Positions 44,458 to 53,743 of a stretch of 64,000 nucleotides of DNA are shown here, piece by piece. The stretch's first letter is position 1; the number at the start of each line of letters is the position of its first letter. Both the position numbers and the translations under genes were made by a program. Location of the stretch: NCBI RefSeq assembly GCF_019218295.1, contig NZ_JAHUZF010000003.1:448833-512832 (forward strand), written 5' to 3'. Under the pieces are notes generated by a model. That model was not told where the DNA came from, made no database searches, and was given only the letters and a program-made list of their open reading frames with translations. This DNA comes from Maritimibacter sp. DP1N21-5. Lineage in GTDB: Bacteria > Pseudomonadota > Alphaproteobacteria > Rhodobacterales > Rhodobacteraceae.

Positions 44458-45127
44458 ACAGAAATCCGCGCCGATCATGGAGATCAAGGCGCTCGACGAC
44501 GAAACCGGCGTGATCGAGGGCTATGCCTCGACCTTTGGTGGGGAACCCGACGCCTATGGCGACGTGATTGCCCCCGGTGCCTATGCCGACAGCCTGGACA
44601 AGCACCGGGCCAAGGGCACCATGCCGAAGCTCTTCTGGCAGCACGACAGTCACGAGCCCATTGGGCGCTGGACCGAGATGCGCGAAGACGACCACGGGCT
44701 CCTCGTGAAAGGAAAGCTCAACCTCGCCGTCCGGCGCGGGGCCGAGGCACTCGCGCTGCTCAAGGATGGCGACATCGACGGGCTGTCGATCGGCTACCGG
44801 ATCAAGGAATACTCGGTCGACACCGAGACCAGTGTCTGGACGCTCGAGAAGCTCGACCTGATCGAGGTGTCGGTCGTGTCGACACCCGCGAACGAGAACG
44901 CGACCATCGCCAGCGTGAAAGCGGCGAAGGCGGTTCACGAACTCACCGTAATGCTCAAGGCCGGGGACCGGCTGACAGAGCGGCAATTCGAGACCTGGCT
45001 CAAGGGATTGGGCTTTTCGAATGCGCAGGCGGAGCGTGCCGCGCGCCTCCACCTGAAAGGGCAAGGGGATCTTGCCGATGACGCGGACGATGCACTCGCG
45101 CGTTTCGCGGCGGTGCTCATGGGCTGA
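44447..45127 (+). CDS. HK97-family prohead protease
   Basis: 226 residues. Start of the protease domain IKALDDETGVIEGYASTFGG, catalytic His in FWQHDSHEPIGR, and catalytic Ser in GLSIGYRI. Matures the capsid by removing the N-terminal scaffold of the capsid protein. The last ~60 residues are a variable helical tail. Overlaps the portal gene by 11 bp. Confidence 0.94.
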   Translation: MASEQKSAPIMEIKALDDETGVIEGYASTFGGEPDAYGDVIAPGAYADSLDKHRAKGTMPKLFWQHDSHEPIGRWTEMREDDHGLLVKGKLNLAVRRGAEALALLKDGDIDGLSIGYRIKEYSVDTETSVWTLEKLDLIEVSVVSTPANENATIASVKAAKAVHELTVMLKAGDRLTERQFETWLKGLGFSNAQAERAARLHLKGQGDLADDADDALARFAAVLMG

Positions 45128-45162
45128 GGCCCGACCTAACCACATCATCACAGGAGATTCCG

Positions 45163-46347
45163 ATGTCGGATCCGAAACTGACGCCCGAGCAGCTCGCGGC
45201 GGACCTGAAGAAGGCGCAGGATGATATCCGCGCCAAAGCTGACGAGGCGCTTGGCCGCGCCGAGAAGGGCGAGAAACTGACCGAAGGCCTGAAGGAGCAG
45301 ATCGACGAGGCGCTTCTCAAGATGGGCGAGCTTACCGAGCAGGTCGCTGTGCTTGAACAGAAAGGCGTGCGTGATCCCGGCCAAGGCGCATCGCGGTCGC
45401 TCGGCCAGATGTTCGTGGACGACGAAGGCGTGAAGTCCTTCCTCGACGGGCGTCCGACCAAAGGCAAGGCTGACATGATGGTCAAGGCGACGATCACGTC
45501 GCTCACCACCGACGCCGCGGGCTCGGCCGGTGACGCCATTGCGCCGGCGCGCCTGCCCGGTGTGCAGATGATGCCAAACCGTCGCATGACGATCCGCGAT
45601 CTGCTCATGTCCGGTCGCACCGAGTCGAACGTGGTGCAGTATGTGCAGGAAACCGGGTTCACCAACTCGGCCGCGCCGGTGGCCGAGGGCGCAAAGCGGG
45701 CCGAGTCCGACGTCAAGCTCGAACTCGTGAATGGGAACGTGGCCACGATCGGTCACTACATGAAGGCCTCGCGTGAAGTCCTGAACGACGCGCCGATGCT
45801 CGCCTCGATGATCGACGGTCGCCTGCGCTACGGTGTCGACTTCAAGGAAGAGGTTCAGCTCCTGTCTGGTGACGGCACTGGTCAGAACCTGTCCGGTCTC
45901 GTGACCGAGGCGACGGCGTATTCCGTGCCTGGATCGCTGACTGCAGAGAACCTCGTCGACACGCTGCGGTTCGCCGCTCTGCAGGTGTATCTCGCTGAGT
46001 TCCCCTCGTCCGCGTTCGTCTTGAACCCGATCGACTGGGCCTTCATCGAGACCCTCAAGGACGACATCGGGAACTACATCATCGGCGACCCCCAGAGTGG
46101 CGCGACGCCGACCCTGTGGCGTCTGCCCGTGGTGCAAACGCCCGCGATGACGGTCGACAAGTTCCTGACCGGGGCCTTCGACAGCCAGGCGCAGGTGTTC
46201 GACCGCGAGCAGACCCGCGTCGAAGTGGGTTACGAGAACGACGACTTCACCAAGGGACTGGTCACGATCCTCGCGGACGAACGGCTGGCCCTGGCGGTCT
46301 ACAGGCCCGAGGCCTTCGTCTACGGCGATCTCGGCCGCATCGCCTAA
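45163..46347 (+). CDS. phage major capsid protein, HK97 family
   Basis: 394 residues. N-terminal ~100 residues form a charged coiled coil (scaffold/delta domain), likely removed by the protease; then the HK97 fold with EGAKRAESDVKLELV, FVLNPIDWAFIETLKD and a C-terminal VGYENDDFTKGLVTILADERLALAVYRPEAF. GGAG 9 bases upstream of the ATG. Followed by a strong terminator, as expected for the most expressed head gene. Confidence 0.96.
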   Translation: MSDPKLTPEQLAADLKKAQDDIRAKADEALGRAEKGEKLTEGLKEQIDEALLKMGELTEQVAVLEQKGVRDPGQGASRSLGQMFVDDEGVKSFLDGRPTKGKADMMVKATITSLTTDAAGSAGDAIAPARLPGVQMMPNRRMTIRDLLMSGRTESNVVQYVQETGFTNSAAPVAEGAKRAESDVKLELVNGNVATIGHYMKASREVLNDAPMLASMIDGRLRYGVDFKEEVQLLSGDGTGQNLSGLVTEATAYSVPGSLTAENLVDTLRFAALQVYLAEFPSSAFVLNPIDWAFIETLKDDIGNYIIGDPQSGATPTLWRLPVVQTPAMTVDKFLTGAFDSQAQVFDREQTRVEVGYENDDFTKGLVTILADERLALAVYRPEAFVYGDLGRIA

Positions 46348-46364
46348 GAGCGTCGGTTGATCGA

Positions 46365-46387
46365 GGGGGCGGGAGACCGCCCCCTTT
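46365..46387 (+). terminator. terminator after the capsid gene
   Basis: GGGGGCGG (46365-46372), loop GAGA, CCGCCCCC (46377-46384), followed by TTT: 8-bp GC stem, intrinsic type. Probably partial, since connector and tail genes follow on the same strand. Confidence 0.75.
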
Positions 46388-46418
46388 CCTGAACCGATGA
46401 CATCGAACGGAGGGTTCC

Positions 46419-46682
46419 ATGGCGAAGCAGACTTATGACGTGAAGCGTCCGCACCAGGGTGATCGCTGGTACGCCGTAGGCGAAAAGCGCGTCGCGCAGC
46501 CGGGCGAGGTCGATCACCTCGTCGCACGCGGCGTTCTCGTGCTGCATGGCGAAGACGAAGCGCCCGCAAAACCGAAGGCGGCACCCAAGCCCAAGAACAA
46601 GGCCGTCGTCGCCGAGAAGAACAAGTCCGAGGCGGACCTCCCCGACGATGAGGGTGCGGCCGACGAGGGTGACGCCGAATGA
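46419..46682 (+). CDS. small head-associated protein
   Basis: 87 residues. N-terminal ~45 residues folded (WYAVGEKRVAQPGEVDHLVARGVL), C-terminal half Ala/Lys/Pro then acidic (low complexity). GGAGGG precedes the ATG. Common between capsid and connector genes; function unknown. ATGA overlap with the connector gene. Confidence 0.7.
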   Translation: MAKQTYDVKRPHQGDRWYAVGEKRVAQPGEVDHLVARGVLVLHGEDEAPAKPKAAPKPKNKAVVAEKNKSEADLPDDEGAADEGDAE

Positions 46683-47257
46683 ACCTGAGCCTCGTCGCTC
46701 CTGCAGCTGGCGAGCTGATCTCGGTCGAGGACATGAAGACCCATCTGCGTGTCCTCGAGGAACACGAGGACGAATTGATCGAGGGTTACGTGCGGGCGGC
46801 TGTCGGTCATCTCGACGGGCCGAACGGCTATCTCGGGCGGTGCCTTCTGAACGCTGAGTGGCGGCTCTCGGTCGCGGCGTGGTCCGGGCGTGTCGCTCTG
46901 CCGCTGGTCGACGTGTCCGAGGTGGCGGTCGGTTATGTGGACACCGAGGGCGAGGCGCAGACCGTCGATCCGGTCTACTACGATCTGGTCGATGACAGTG
47001 GCAGGGTCTGGGTGCAGTTCCGATCTGCCTTCGCCTATCCGTCGCTGGATGCGGATCTGCCGCGTCCGGTGTCCGTAACCTTCACCGCGGGGTTTGGCGA
47101 TACCGCCGAGGATGTCCCAATGCCGATCGTGCAATCGGCGCGTCTCCTGGCGGCGCATTTCTACCAGAACCGGGAGGCGGTGGCCGGTGGCGCGATGGCG
47201 GCCATTCCGCTTGGCGTGCAGACCATGTGCGCGCCCTTCCGGCGCAACTTCGTCTGA
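46679..47257 (+). CDS. head-tail connector, gp6-like
   Basis: 192 residues. Contains EDMKTHLRVLEEHEDELIEGYVRAAVGHLDG, the hallmark of gp6/GTA-type adaptor proteins that sit below the portal, and QSARLLAAHFYQNREAV near the C terminus. TGATG overlap with the head-closure gene. Confidence 0.9.
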   Translation: MNLSLVAPAAGELISVEDMKTHLRVLEEHEDELIEGYVRAAVGHLDGPNGYLGRCLLNAEWRLSVAAWSGRVALPLVDVSEVAVGYVDTEGEAQTVDPVYYDLVDDSGRVWVQFRSAFAYPSLDADLPRPVSVTFTAGFGDTAEDVPMPIVQSARLLAAHFYQNREAVAGGAMAAIPLGVQTMCAPFRRNFV

Positions 47258-47646
47258 TGGGCGTCGGGATCGGAAACCTGGACCGCCGTGTGGCGGTCTA
47301 CCGCTACAGCGCGGCTGGCGGTGCCGGGCTCGTCGCGGAAACCCGCAACGCGCTCAACGAGGCGATCCAGCCGGAACCGGCTGCTGCGGTCCCGACCGCC
47401 GCCCCCTTCGTCGAGGCCTGGGCGGCGCGGGAGGACATGTCGGACAAGGAGCGCCTGGCGGACGGTGTCCAGCTCGCCGGGTTGCAGACGCGATGGCTGG
47501 TCGCCTCGACGCCGAAGACGCGGACGATCGCGGCCAATGACGTGATGGTGGCGGACGGCGCCACCTGGAACATCACCGGCGTGAAGGAAAGCCTGCGCGG
47601 CGGCCGTCATCGCCTGCTCGAGATCACGACGGTGGAGATGGTCTGA
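47257..47646 (+). CDS. head closure (head-tail joining) protein
   Basis: 129 residues, beta-rich: NLDRRVAVYRYSAA start and GATWNITGVKESLRGGRHRLLEITTVEMV end are typical of the SPP1 gp16/HK97 head-closure family. The start ATG overlaps the previous stop by one base. Confidence 0.88.
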   Translation: MGVGIGNLDRRVAVYRYSAAGGAGLVAETRNALNEAIQPEPAAAVPTAAPFVEAWAAREDMSDKERLADGVQLAGLQTRWLVASTPKTRTIAANDVMVADGATWNITGVKESLRGGRHRLLEITTVEMV

Positions 47647-48119
47647 TGGAGTTCGACCTCAAGTTCGAAGGCGGGCGCGAGCTCGAGAAGATGCTCATGG
47701 ACCTGCCGCACACCGTCGCGCGATCTTCGGCACGCCGGGTCCTGCGCAAGGCGCTCGAGCCTGTGAAGGCGCAGGCCGAAGCGAACGCCGCCGACGATCC
47801 GGCGACGGCCGCGCATGACCTTCATCGGTCCATCGGGATCACATCGCGGTCGAACACACGAGGCGGAAAACGCGATGCCGGGAACGAGGTGTCGATGCAT
47901 GTCGGCGTGCTCACTTCGATCCACCAGGATCGCAAGCCGGAACGGAAGCCCTACGCGGCCGCGATGGTGAACGAGTTCGGCAGCCACAAGATGCCGGCGC
48001 ATCCCTTCATGCGGCCGGCCTGGGACGCGAAGAAGCGCGAAGTCTGGGACATCATGGTCGAAGAAATGCGCCGGGATGTCATGCGGGCCGTGCGCCGTTT
48101 CATGGCGCGTGGCCGATGA
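47646..48119 (+). CDS. HK97 gp10-family protein
   Basis: 157 residues. EFDLKFEGGRELEKMLMDLP at the N terminus and HKMPAHPFMRPAWDAKK near the C terminus are diagnostic for the HK97 gp10 neck/tail completion family. ATGA overlap with the next gene. Confidence 0.92.
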   Translation: MEFDLKFEGGRELEKMLMDLPHTVARSSARRVLRKALEPVKAQAEANAADDPATAAHDLHRSIGITSRSNTRGGKRDAGNEVSMHVGVLTSIHQDRKPERKPYAAAMVNEFGSHKMPAHPFMRPAWDAKKREVWDIMVEEMRRDVMRAVRRFMARGR

Positions 48120-48520
48120 AGGCGGCGCTGACCTCTCTCCTGCTCGCGGATCCGGACCTCGAGGCGCTGGTCGGGACGCGGGTCCACTGGCTGACGCTTC
48201 CGCCGGGTGAGGCAGGCGCGCCCTACCTCATCCTGCAGGAGATCAGCGAGGTGGAGCCGATGCACCTCGAGGGGCCCACGGGCCTTCGGTTCGCGCGGCT
48301 TCAGACGGATGCCTGGGGTGAACGGCTCGCGGACGCAGTGGCGGTCGCGGATGCAATCGAGGACCTGCTCAATGGATATGCCGCGGTGTCCGGCGGCATC
48401 CGGTTCGAGCGGATCACCAAAGAGATGCGGCGGGACATAGGTCCCGTCGATGCCGACGGCACGAGGATCCTGTCCCGCGTGTCGATGGATTTCGAAGTCG
48501 TCTGGAGCAAGGAGACCTGA
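48116..48520 (+). CDS. tail terminator, DUF3168 family
   Basis: 134 residues. LLADPDLEALVGTRVHWLTLPPGEAGAPYLILQEIS is the typical DUF3168 beginning; ends with SMDFEVVW. Caps the tail tube and joins it to the head. Confidence 0.9.
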   Translation: MKAALTSLLLADPDLEALVGTRVHWLTLPPGEAGAPYLILQEISEVEPMHLEGPTGLRFARLQTDAWGERLADAVAVADAIEDLLNGYAAVSGGIRFERITKEMRRDIGPVDADGTRILSRVSMDFEVVWSKET

Positions 48521-48521
48521 C

Positions 48522-48953
48522 ATGGCAGACGCGAAAACGGGTTATGGAACCACCTTCAAGCGTTCCGATACCGGCCTGTCCGGTGGTGTGATGACGGCGA
48601 TCGCCAAGGTGCGCAGCCTGACCCCCGCCAAACTGTCCCGGGGCACGAAGGATGTGACGCATCTGGAAAGCCCGGGCGGATACCGCGAGTTCATCACGGA
48701 CCTGCGTGATGGCGGCGAGTTCTCGGTCGAGCTCTACCTCGGTGCGACCGATGCCGCCTATGACGAGCTGCTCGTCGATTTCGCGGATGACGATCCGGGC
48801 TACTACGAGATGGAGATGAGCAACGGCGCCGTCTGGGGCTACGCCGCGTTCATCACGAACCTCGAGCCTCCGACCATCAACGTCGACGGCGAACTCATCG
48901 TCTCGGCCACCTTCAAGGTCACCGGCCAGCCCAGCTGGACGGCGGGCACCTGA
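48522..48953 (+). CDS. major tail tube protein
   Basis: 143 residues, beta-rich, starting ADAKTGYGTTFKRSDTG and ending TATFKVTGQPSW-like (SATFKVTGQPSWTAG). Matches the short tail-tube proteins of siphophages and gene transfer agents. Codon 1 follows the tail terminator stop by one base. Confidence 0.85.
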   Translation: MADAKTGYGTTFKRSDTGLSGGVMTAIAKVRSLTPAKLSRGTKDVTHLESPGGYREFITDLRDGGEFSVELYLGATDAAYDELLVDFADDDPGYYEMEMSNGAVWGYAAFITNLEPPTINVDGELIVSATFKVTGQPSWTAGT

Positions 48954-48976
48954 GTTCACGGAAAGAGGAGATCTGC

Positions 48977-49339
48977 ATGGGCAAGGGAATGGACCCGCGT
49001 TCGCGCAAGACGTTCGAAGCCGACGGCAAGACCTGGACGCTTCAGTTCACCACCAATGCCCTCGTGGAGCTCGAGGAGGCCGTCGGAAAGAAGATCGACG
49101 CCTTCCTCGAAGCCGAGAGCCATTCGCTCAAGGATCTGCGGACCATGTTCTGGGCGGGGCTCATCGAGCACCACCCGGAGGTCACCCAGAAGCAGGCCGG
49201 TGACATCATCGATGCCGCCGGCGGGCTCGAGGCGATCATGGGCATCATCAACGGGGCGATGACCGCTTCCCTGCCAGAGGCCGATGCCGAGGACGGGTCC
49301 AAGGGCGGTGCCGTGGGAAACGGAAAAGCGGCGGCCTGA
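48977..49339 (+). CDS. tail assembly chaperone, short (G-like) form
   Basis: 120 residues. RSRKTFEADGKTWTLQFTTN and ALVELEEAVGKKIDAFLE resemble GTA/phage tail chaperones. Six codons before its stop lies the slippery heptamer GGGAAAC; a -1 shift there would join it to the next frame as a 226-residue protein, like lambda G-GT. AAGAGGAGA precedes the ATG. Confidence 0.85.
   Translation: MGKGMDPRSRKTFEADGKTWTLQFTTNALVELEEAVGKKIDAFLEAESHSLKDLRTMFWAGLIEHHPEVTQKQAGDIIDAAGGLEAIMGIINGAMTASLPEADAEDGSKGGAVGNGKAAA
49315..49321 (+). promoter_or_regulatory. programmed -1 frameshift site
   Basis: G GGA AAC in the zero frame (GTG GGA AAC GGA AAA GCG GCG GCC TGA), a classic X-XXY-YYZ heptamer. After slipping, translation continues CGG AAA AGC GGC GGC CTG AAC TGG into the downstream tail gene without a stop. 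Lambda uses GGGAAAG at the same place. Confidence 0.82.
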
Positions 49340-49656
49340 ACTGGGCCGCCTTGTGGCAGGACTGGACCGGGGCCGGGTTTCCTCCCGGCCAGTTCTGGCA
49401 CATCACGCTGCGCGAATACCGCGTGATCATGCAGGGGGCGTCGGCGCGGTTCGATAGGGAACGTGCCCTCGTCCAGTACCAGGCGTGGTTGTCAGGCCAG
49501 CTGACCGCCATCGCCACGCATTCGCCGGGATCCTACCCGGCACCCGAGAAGATCATCGACACCGGGAACGGCCGCCGCGCGGCGCAATCCGATGACGAGA
49601 TCGAGCGCATGATCCGTTTCATGCACACCAGCACAACCGGAGAGATCATCCAATGA
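49321..49656 (+). CDS. tail assembly chaperone, T-like extension reached by frameshift
   Basis: 111 residues when read from the slip site; the C-terminal part (WQDWTGAGFPPGQFWHITLREYRVIMQGAS) resembles phage tail-chaperone extensions. A TTG at 49351 could start it alone but has no ribosome site, so frameshift expression is more likely. It ends in an ATGA overlap with the tape measure gene. Confidence 0.8.
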   Translation, partial: RKSGGLNWAALWQDWTGAGFPPGQFWHITLREYRVIMQGASARFDRERALVQYQAWLSGQLTAIATHSPGSYPAPEKIIDTGNGRRAAQSDDEIERMIRFMHTSTTGEIIQ

Positions 49657-52600
49657 AGGCGCTTGTCGGCATGCTGCGCGCTGTCCTGTCGCTTGAGACA
49701 GGGGCGTTCGAGAAAGGGGCGGACGCCGCGGCCAAGCGGACAGCCATGCTCCAGCGCAGCATGACCGGCTTCGGGAAGTCGATGCGCAATGTCGGGGCCG
49801 GGCTGACGGCCGCGATCACGGCGCCGCTGGCCGGGGTCACGCATGCCGCGACGAAGGCAGCGGATGCGATGATCGACCTCGACAACCAGGCACGGATTGC
49901 CGGCGTCGGGATGCAGGAGTTCAAGGTCCTCGCGCTATCGGCCTCCGTCATGGGCATCGAGCAGGAGAAGCTCGCCGACATCCTGAAGGATGTGAACGAC
50001 AAGGTCGGCGACTTCCTGCAGACCGGCGCCGGTCCGATGGCAGATTTCTTCGAGAACATCGCACCGAAGGTCGGGGTCACGGCAGACCAGTTCCGGTCAC
50101 TGAACTCGGCCGATGCGCTGCAACTCTATATCTCGAGCCTCGAAAAAGCCGGTGTCAGCCAGCAGGAGATGACCTTCTACATGGAGGCCCTCGCGTCCGA
50201 TGCGACGGCCCTCATCCCTGTCTTCCGCGATGGCGGTTTTGCCATCGACGAGATGACCAGAGCCGCCTCTGCGATGGGGCTCGCCCTGGATGAGGATGTC
50301 GTCGCGGCGGCCCGACTGTCGCGACAGGAGCTCCAGATCGTCGGCGAGATCCTGAGGACGAAGCTGCAGGCGAGCCTCGTTGGACTCATGCCCGTGTTCA
50401 CCCAGTTCGCCGAAGCGCTGGTGCCTGCCTTCACCTGGCTCACCGACAAGGTGAAGGACCTGTCCCAGTGGTTCCAGGACCTGTCGCCACGGGGGCAGAA
50501 GCTCGTCGCGATGAGCACAGCGCTGGCCGCCGCGCTCGGACCGCTGGTGGCCGGGATCGGGCTGACTGTCATGGCGCTCGCTCCCCTGGCTGGTCTCCTG
50601 CTCGCGGTCCTGTCTCCCATGGGACTGCTCGTTGCGGGTGCGGCGGTAGCCGGGATCGCGATCGCGCTGAACTGGGACCGCATCCGGGAGGCGACCGCGC
50701 GGCTTTTTGCGGCCTTCAGCGAGACCTTTCCGGCCGCCGCGCAGTATGTGCGCGATCTTGTCATGAACGTCGAGCAGGCTTTCGCGGGGATCCAACTGGC
50801 GATCACGAACGGGATCACAGCGGTGAAGGCGGCGTTCGATGGGGACTGGGGCACGGCGATCACAGCGGCCAAGACGGCAATCGAAGGCCTCGCATCGTTT
50901 GTATTGAACATGAACCCGCTAAAGCCTCTCGTCGACAAGATCGCCTCATCCGCTGTGGAAATGGCAATGGAAGGTCGACGCGCTGCAACAGACTTCACGA
51001 AGGAAATAATCGCGGGGCTGCTGCCGGTCGTTCAAGATTCTGTGGCTGTCATCTCGGACCTCGGGGCAGAACTAGCTGCCGAAATAGCGTCGTTCGGTCA
51101 GGACCTCTGGAATGCCGCCGTAGACGTCGGCACCAACATCGTGGAGGGCATCAGAACCGGGATCGCGAATATTCGTGAGAAACTTCGTATTGACGTGTCC
51201 GAGCTTGCCGACCTCATGCCGAAGTGGATTCGAGACAAGCTGCAAATCAGGTCCCCATCAAAGGTCACCACCGTTATTGGTGGTCAGGTCGTCGAAGGCC
51301 TCGTGTCGGGTCTCGAAGGGGGTCAGGGTTCCGTCCGTCGCGCCATCGAAGGCATGTTGACCGGGGTCGAGGACACGGCCGATCAGGCTCAGGTCCTCGA
51401 GGACAAGCTCCGTGACGCGGCGCGCGCTGGCGCCGACCTGGGCACGACCGGTGCTGCCGGTGCGCGCGAAATGACCGCGGAGCTGTCCGACGCCGCCCGT
51501 GCGGCGCAGACCTATATGGACGGGCTTCGGTCGAGCACGCGCAGCATCGGGACCTCGTTCCTGCAGGATGCGGTGTCGAACCCCGGCTCGATGTTCCAGA
51601 ACCTCTGGAGCAACATCAAGTCGACGGCAGGGGAGGCCCTTTCGGGCGCGATCTTCAACCCGGCCGGCTTCGGCGCTGGCTTCGCGACGGCGGCGCAGTC
51701 GGTGTCTTCCGGGCTGGCCGGGCTCGCCTCGGGTGGCGGGATCGCGGCGCTCGGCACGGCGCTGTCGGGGGCCATGCCCTTCATCGGTGCGGGGATCGCG
51801 GCGTTCAACCTGATCAAGAACTTCTCGAAGACCGAGCAGATCGGGACGGGGCTCAAGATCGGGATCGGTGGCGGTCAGGTCCAGGGCTCGTCCTACGATC
51901 GTTACAAGCGCACGACCTTCTGGGGCCTGTTCAAGCGCGAGTATGATCAGGACAAGTCGTTTTCCTCGTCGATGCGGAACATGCTGCAGGGTCAGGTCAA
52001 CGCCGTTCGCAAGACCATCGTCGGTGTCTACGAAACCCTCGGGGTGACCGTGCCCAACTCACTGATGAACCGGGTGCGGATCCAGATCACGAAGATCAAG
52101 ACCGAGGGGCTCAGCAAGGAAGAGGTCTCCTCGGCCGTCCAGAAGATCTTCGACCGTTACAGCGATGCGCTCAGCAAAGCCGTCGCCAAGATCACCACGG
52201 CAGCCGCGCAGGCCCTGTCGGGCGTCCAGATCATCCTCGAGCCGCTCGGCATGGCGTTCGACCTGTTCGGCGGCGTCGCGGGCAAGGCCGGCAAGATCGA
52301 CCTGAGGCGCTTTGCCTCGGCCGCCCAGTCGCTTACTACGCTCGCCGGCGGTGTCGATGCGCTCGCCACGAAGACCGGCGCGTTCTTCGAGTGGTTCTTC
52401 ACTGACGAAGAGAAGCTCGATTATATGCGGTCGCGGATTTCCGAGACGTTCGGCAAGCTCGGGCTCGCGATCCCGGAGACCGACACCGCGTTCAAGGACC
52501 TGGTCCTCAGTCAGAACCTGATGACCTCGTCGGGGCGGAAGGCCTACGCGGCGCTCATCGAGATCGCGCCGGTCTTCGACCAGGTGACCGATGCGACGGA

Positions 52601-52847
52601 CGCCATGCGGGCGTCGGCGCTGTCGATGCGGGCGGCCTATGGCCTCGACGAGGGGCGGTTCGCCACCAGCTGGCAGGCAAAGCTCGCCCACGAGATGCAG
52701 AACGCCGGGCGGTTCACGGCTGACACGCTGGGCGCGCAGAACGCCGAACTGGCCCGCCAGACCGAGATCCTGCTCAGCGTCGAGAAGCTGCTCCTGCGGT
52801 CGACCCGCAGTGCCGAGGACGCCCTTTCCATGTCGCAATATAGCTGA
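49653..52847 (+). CDS. tail tape measure protein
   Basis: 1064 residues. N-terminal helical region (MLRAVLSLETGAFEKGADAA), two long hydrophobic stretches around residues 290-335 (LVAMSTALAAALGPLVAGIG and following), and ASGGGIAALGTAL-like segments later. Sets tail length; at about 1.5 angstrom per residue in a helix this gives a tail near 160 nm, an estimate. A slight change to AT-richer codons is seen around 50.9-51.3 kb, perhaps a recombination patch. Confidence 0.93.
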   Translation: MKALVGMLRAVLSLETGAFEKGADAAAKRTAMLQRSMTGFGKSMRNVGAGLTAAITAPLAGVTHAATKAADAMIDLDNQARIAGVGMQEFKVLALSASVMGIEQEKLADILKDVNDKVGDFLQTGAGPMADFFENIAPKVGVTADQFRSLNSADALQLYISSLEKAGVSQQEMTFYMEALASDATALIPVFRDGGFAIDEMTRAASAMGLALDEDVVAAARLSRQELQIVGEILRTKLQASLVGLMPVFTQFAEALVPAFTWLTDKVKDLSQWFQDLSPRGQKLVAMSTALAAALGPLVAGIGLTVMALAPLAGLLLAVLSPMGLLVAGAAVAGIAIALNWDRIREATARLFAAFSETFPAAAQYVRDLVMNVEQAFAGIQLAITNGITAVKAAFDGDWGTAITAAKTAIEGLASFVLNMNPLKPLVDKIASSAVEMAMEGRRAATDFTKEIIAGLLPVVQDSVAVISDLGAELAAEIASFGQDLWNAAVDVGTNIVEGIRTGIANIREKLRIDVSELADLMPKWIRDKLQIRSPSKVTTVIGGQVVEGLVSGLEGGQGSVRRAIEGMLTGVEDTADQAQVLEDKLRDAARAGADLGTTGAAGAREMTAELSDAARAAQTYMDGLRSSTRSIGTSFLQDAVSNPGSMFQNLWSNIKSTAGEALSGAIFNPAGFGAGFATAAQSVSSGLAGLASGGGIAALGTALSGAMPFIGAGIAAFNLIKNFSKTEQIGTGLKIGIGGGQVQGSSYDRYKRTTFWGLFKREYDQDKSFSSSMRNMLQGQVNAVRKTIVGVYETLGVTVPNSLMNRVRIQITKIKTEGLSKEEVSSAVQKIFDRYSDALSKAVAKITTAAAQALSGVQIILEPLGMAFDLFGGVAGKAGKIDLRRFASAAQSLTTLAGGVDALATKTGAFFEWFFTDEEKLDYMRSRISETFGKLGLAIPETDTAFKDLVLSQNLMTSSGRKAYAALIEIAPVFDQVTDATDAMRASALSMRAAYGLDEGRFATSWQAKLAHEMQNAGRFTADTLGAQNAELARQTEILLSVEKLLLRSTRSAEDALSMSQYS

Positions 52848-52855
52848 GGTAGACG

Positions 52856-53743
52856 ATGTACGTCGGCAAGCCCATCGCCCTCTCACTGGTTTCGGTCAGC
52901 GAGGCCGAGGATGATGCTCCCCTTTTCAATCCGGCGACGACCTATGCGCTCGGCGACTTCGTGATCGATGCGGGCGTCGTCTATGTGTCCAGCATCGACG
53001 GAAACCTCGGGTTTCAGCCCTCGGAAGAGGTGCAGGAGCTCGAGGGCGCACGGTGGATCACCGTGGGTGCCACGAACATCCGTCGGTTCCTCGATGGCAT
53101 CCGGTCGTCGCGCACGACGGGGGATACGCCGCTCGTGCTCGAGGTGGAAGCCGTGGATGGTTTCAACTCGATCGGGCTTCTGGGTCTCGAGGCGACCAGG
53201 ACAACAGTCGAAGTCATTTCAGGAAGTACCGTTCTCGAAACCCGGGAAGTCTTGGCTGGGCCCGTTCCGGTCGACAACTACTGGGACCTGCGAAACACGG
53301 TGTTCAATCCAATTCTGCGCCGAAAGGTGCTCCAAGGCATGGCAGGGTTCGCCGGCGCGCGGATACGGGTCACGCTCGAGGGCCCGGCGCCGGCGCTCGG
53401 GCTTCTCCTCGCCTGCCGTGCGGTCAAGTTCGGCGACACGCTGTTCGCGCCGACAACGCGGATCCGAAGGAAGACCTTCGCGACCTATTCTACCAGCTTC
53501 GGGATCACCAAGGCCACGCGTCGGCCTACGGCCCATGACACCACCTATACCGTGCGCTGCGCACAGGCCGGGTTCCATGGAATCGACCTGATCATGGATG
53601 AGATCGATGGGCTCGAGGTGCTGACCTGGGCGACCGAAAACAGGCCTGAGCTCATCAACTACGGTTATCTCAGTCTGGACGAAATGCCGGTCGAGATTCC
53701 CAAAGACTACGTCTTTCAAGCCGTCAACGCAGGAGTGATCTGA
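52856..53743 (+). CDS. tail tip/baseplate protein, unrecognised
   Basis: 295 residues, beta-rich; starts MYVGKPIALSLVSVSEAEDD. Residues ~20-60 (NPATTYALGDFVIDAGVVYVSSID) look like a small carbohydrate-binding-type module found in phage tails. Place after the tape measure suggests a distal tail or adsorption part. One-base overlap with the next gene. Confidence 0.7.
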   Translation: MYVGKPIALSLVSVSEAEDDAPLFNPATTYALGDFVIDAGVVYVSSIDGNLGFQPSEEVQELEGARWITVGATNIRRFLDGIRSSRTTGDTPLVLEVEAVDGFNSIGLLGLEATRTTVEVISGSTVLETREVLAGPVPVDNYWDLRNTVFNPILRRKVLQGMAGFAGARIRVTLEGPAPALGLLLACRAVKFGDTLFAPTTRIRRKTFATYSTSFGITKATRRPTAHDTTYTVRCAQAGFHGIDLIMDEIDGLEVLTWATENRPELINYGYLSLDEMPVEIPKDYVFQAVNAGVI

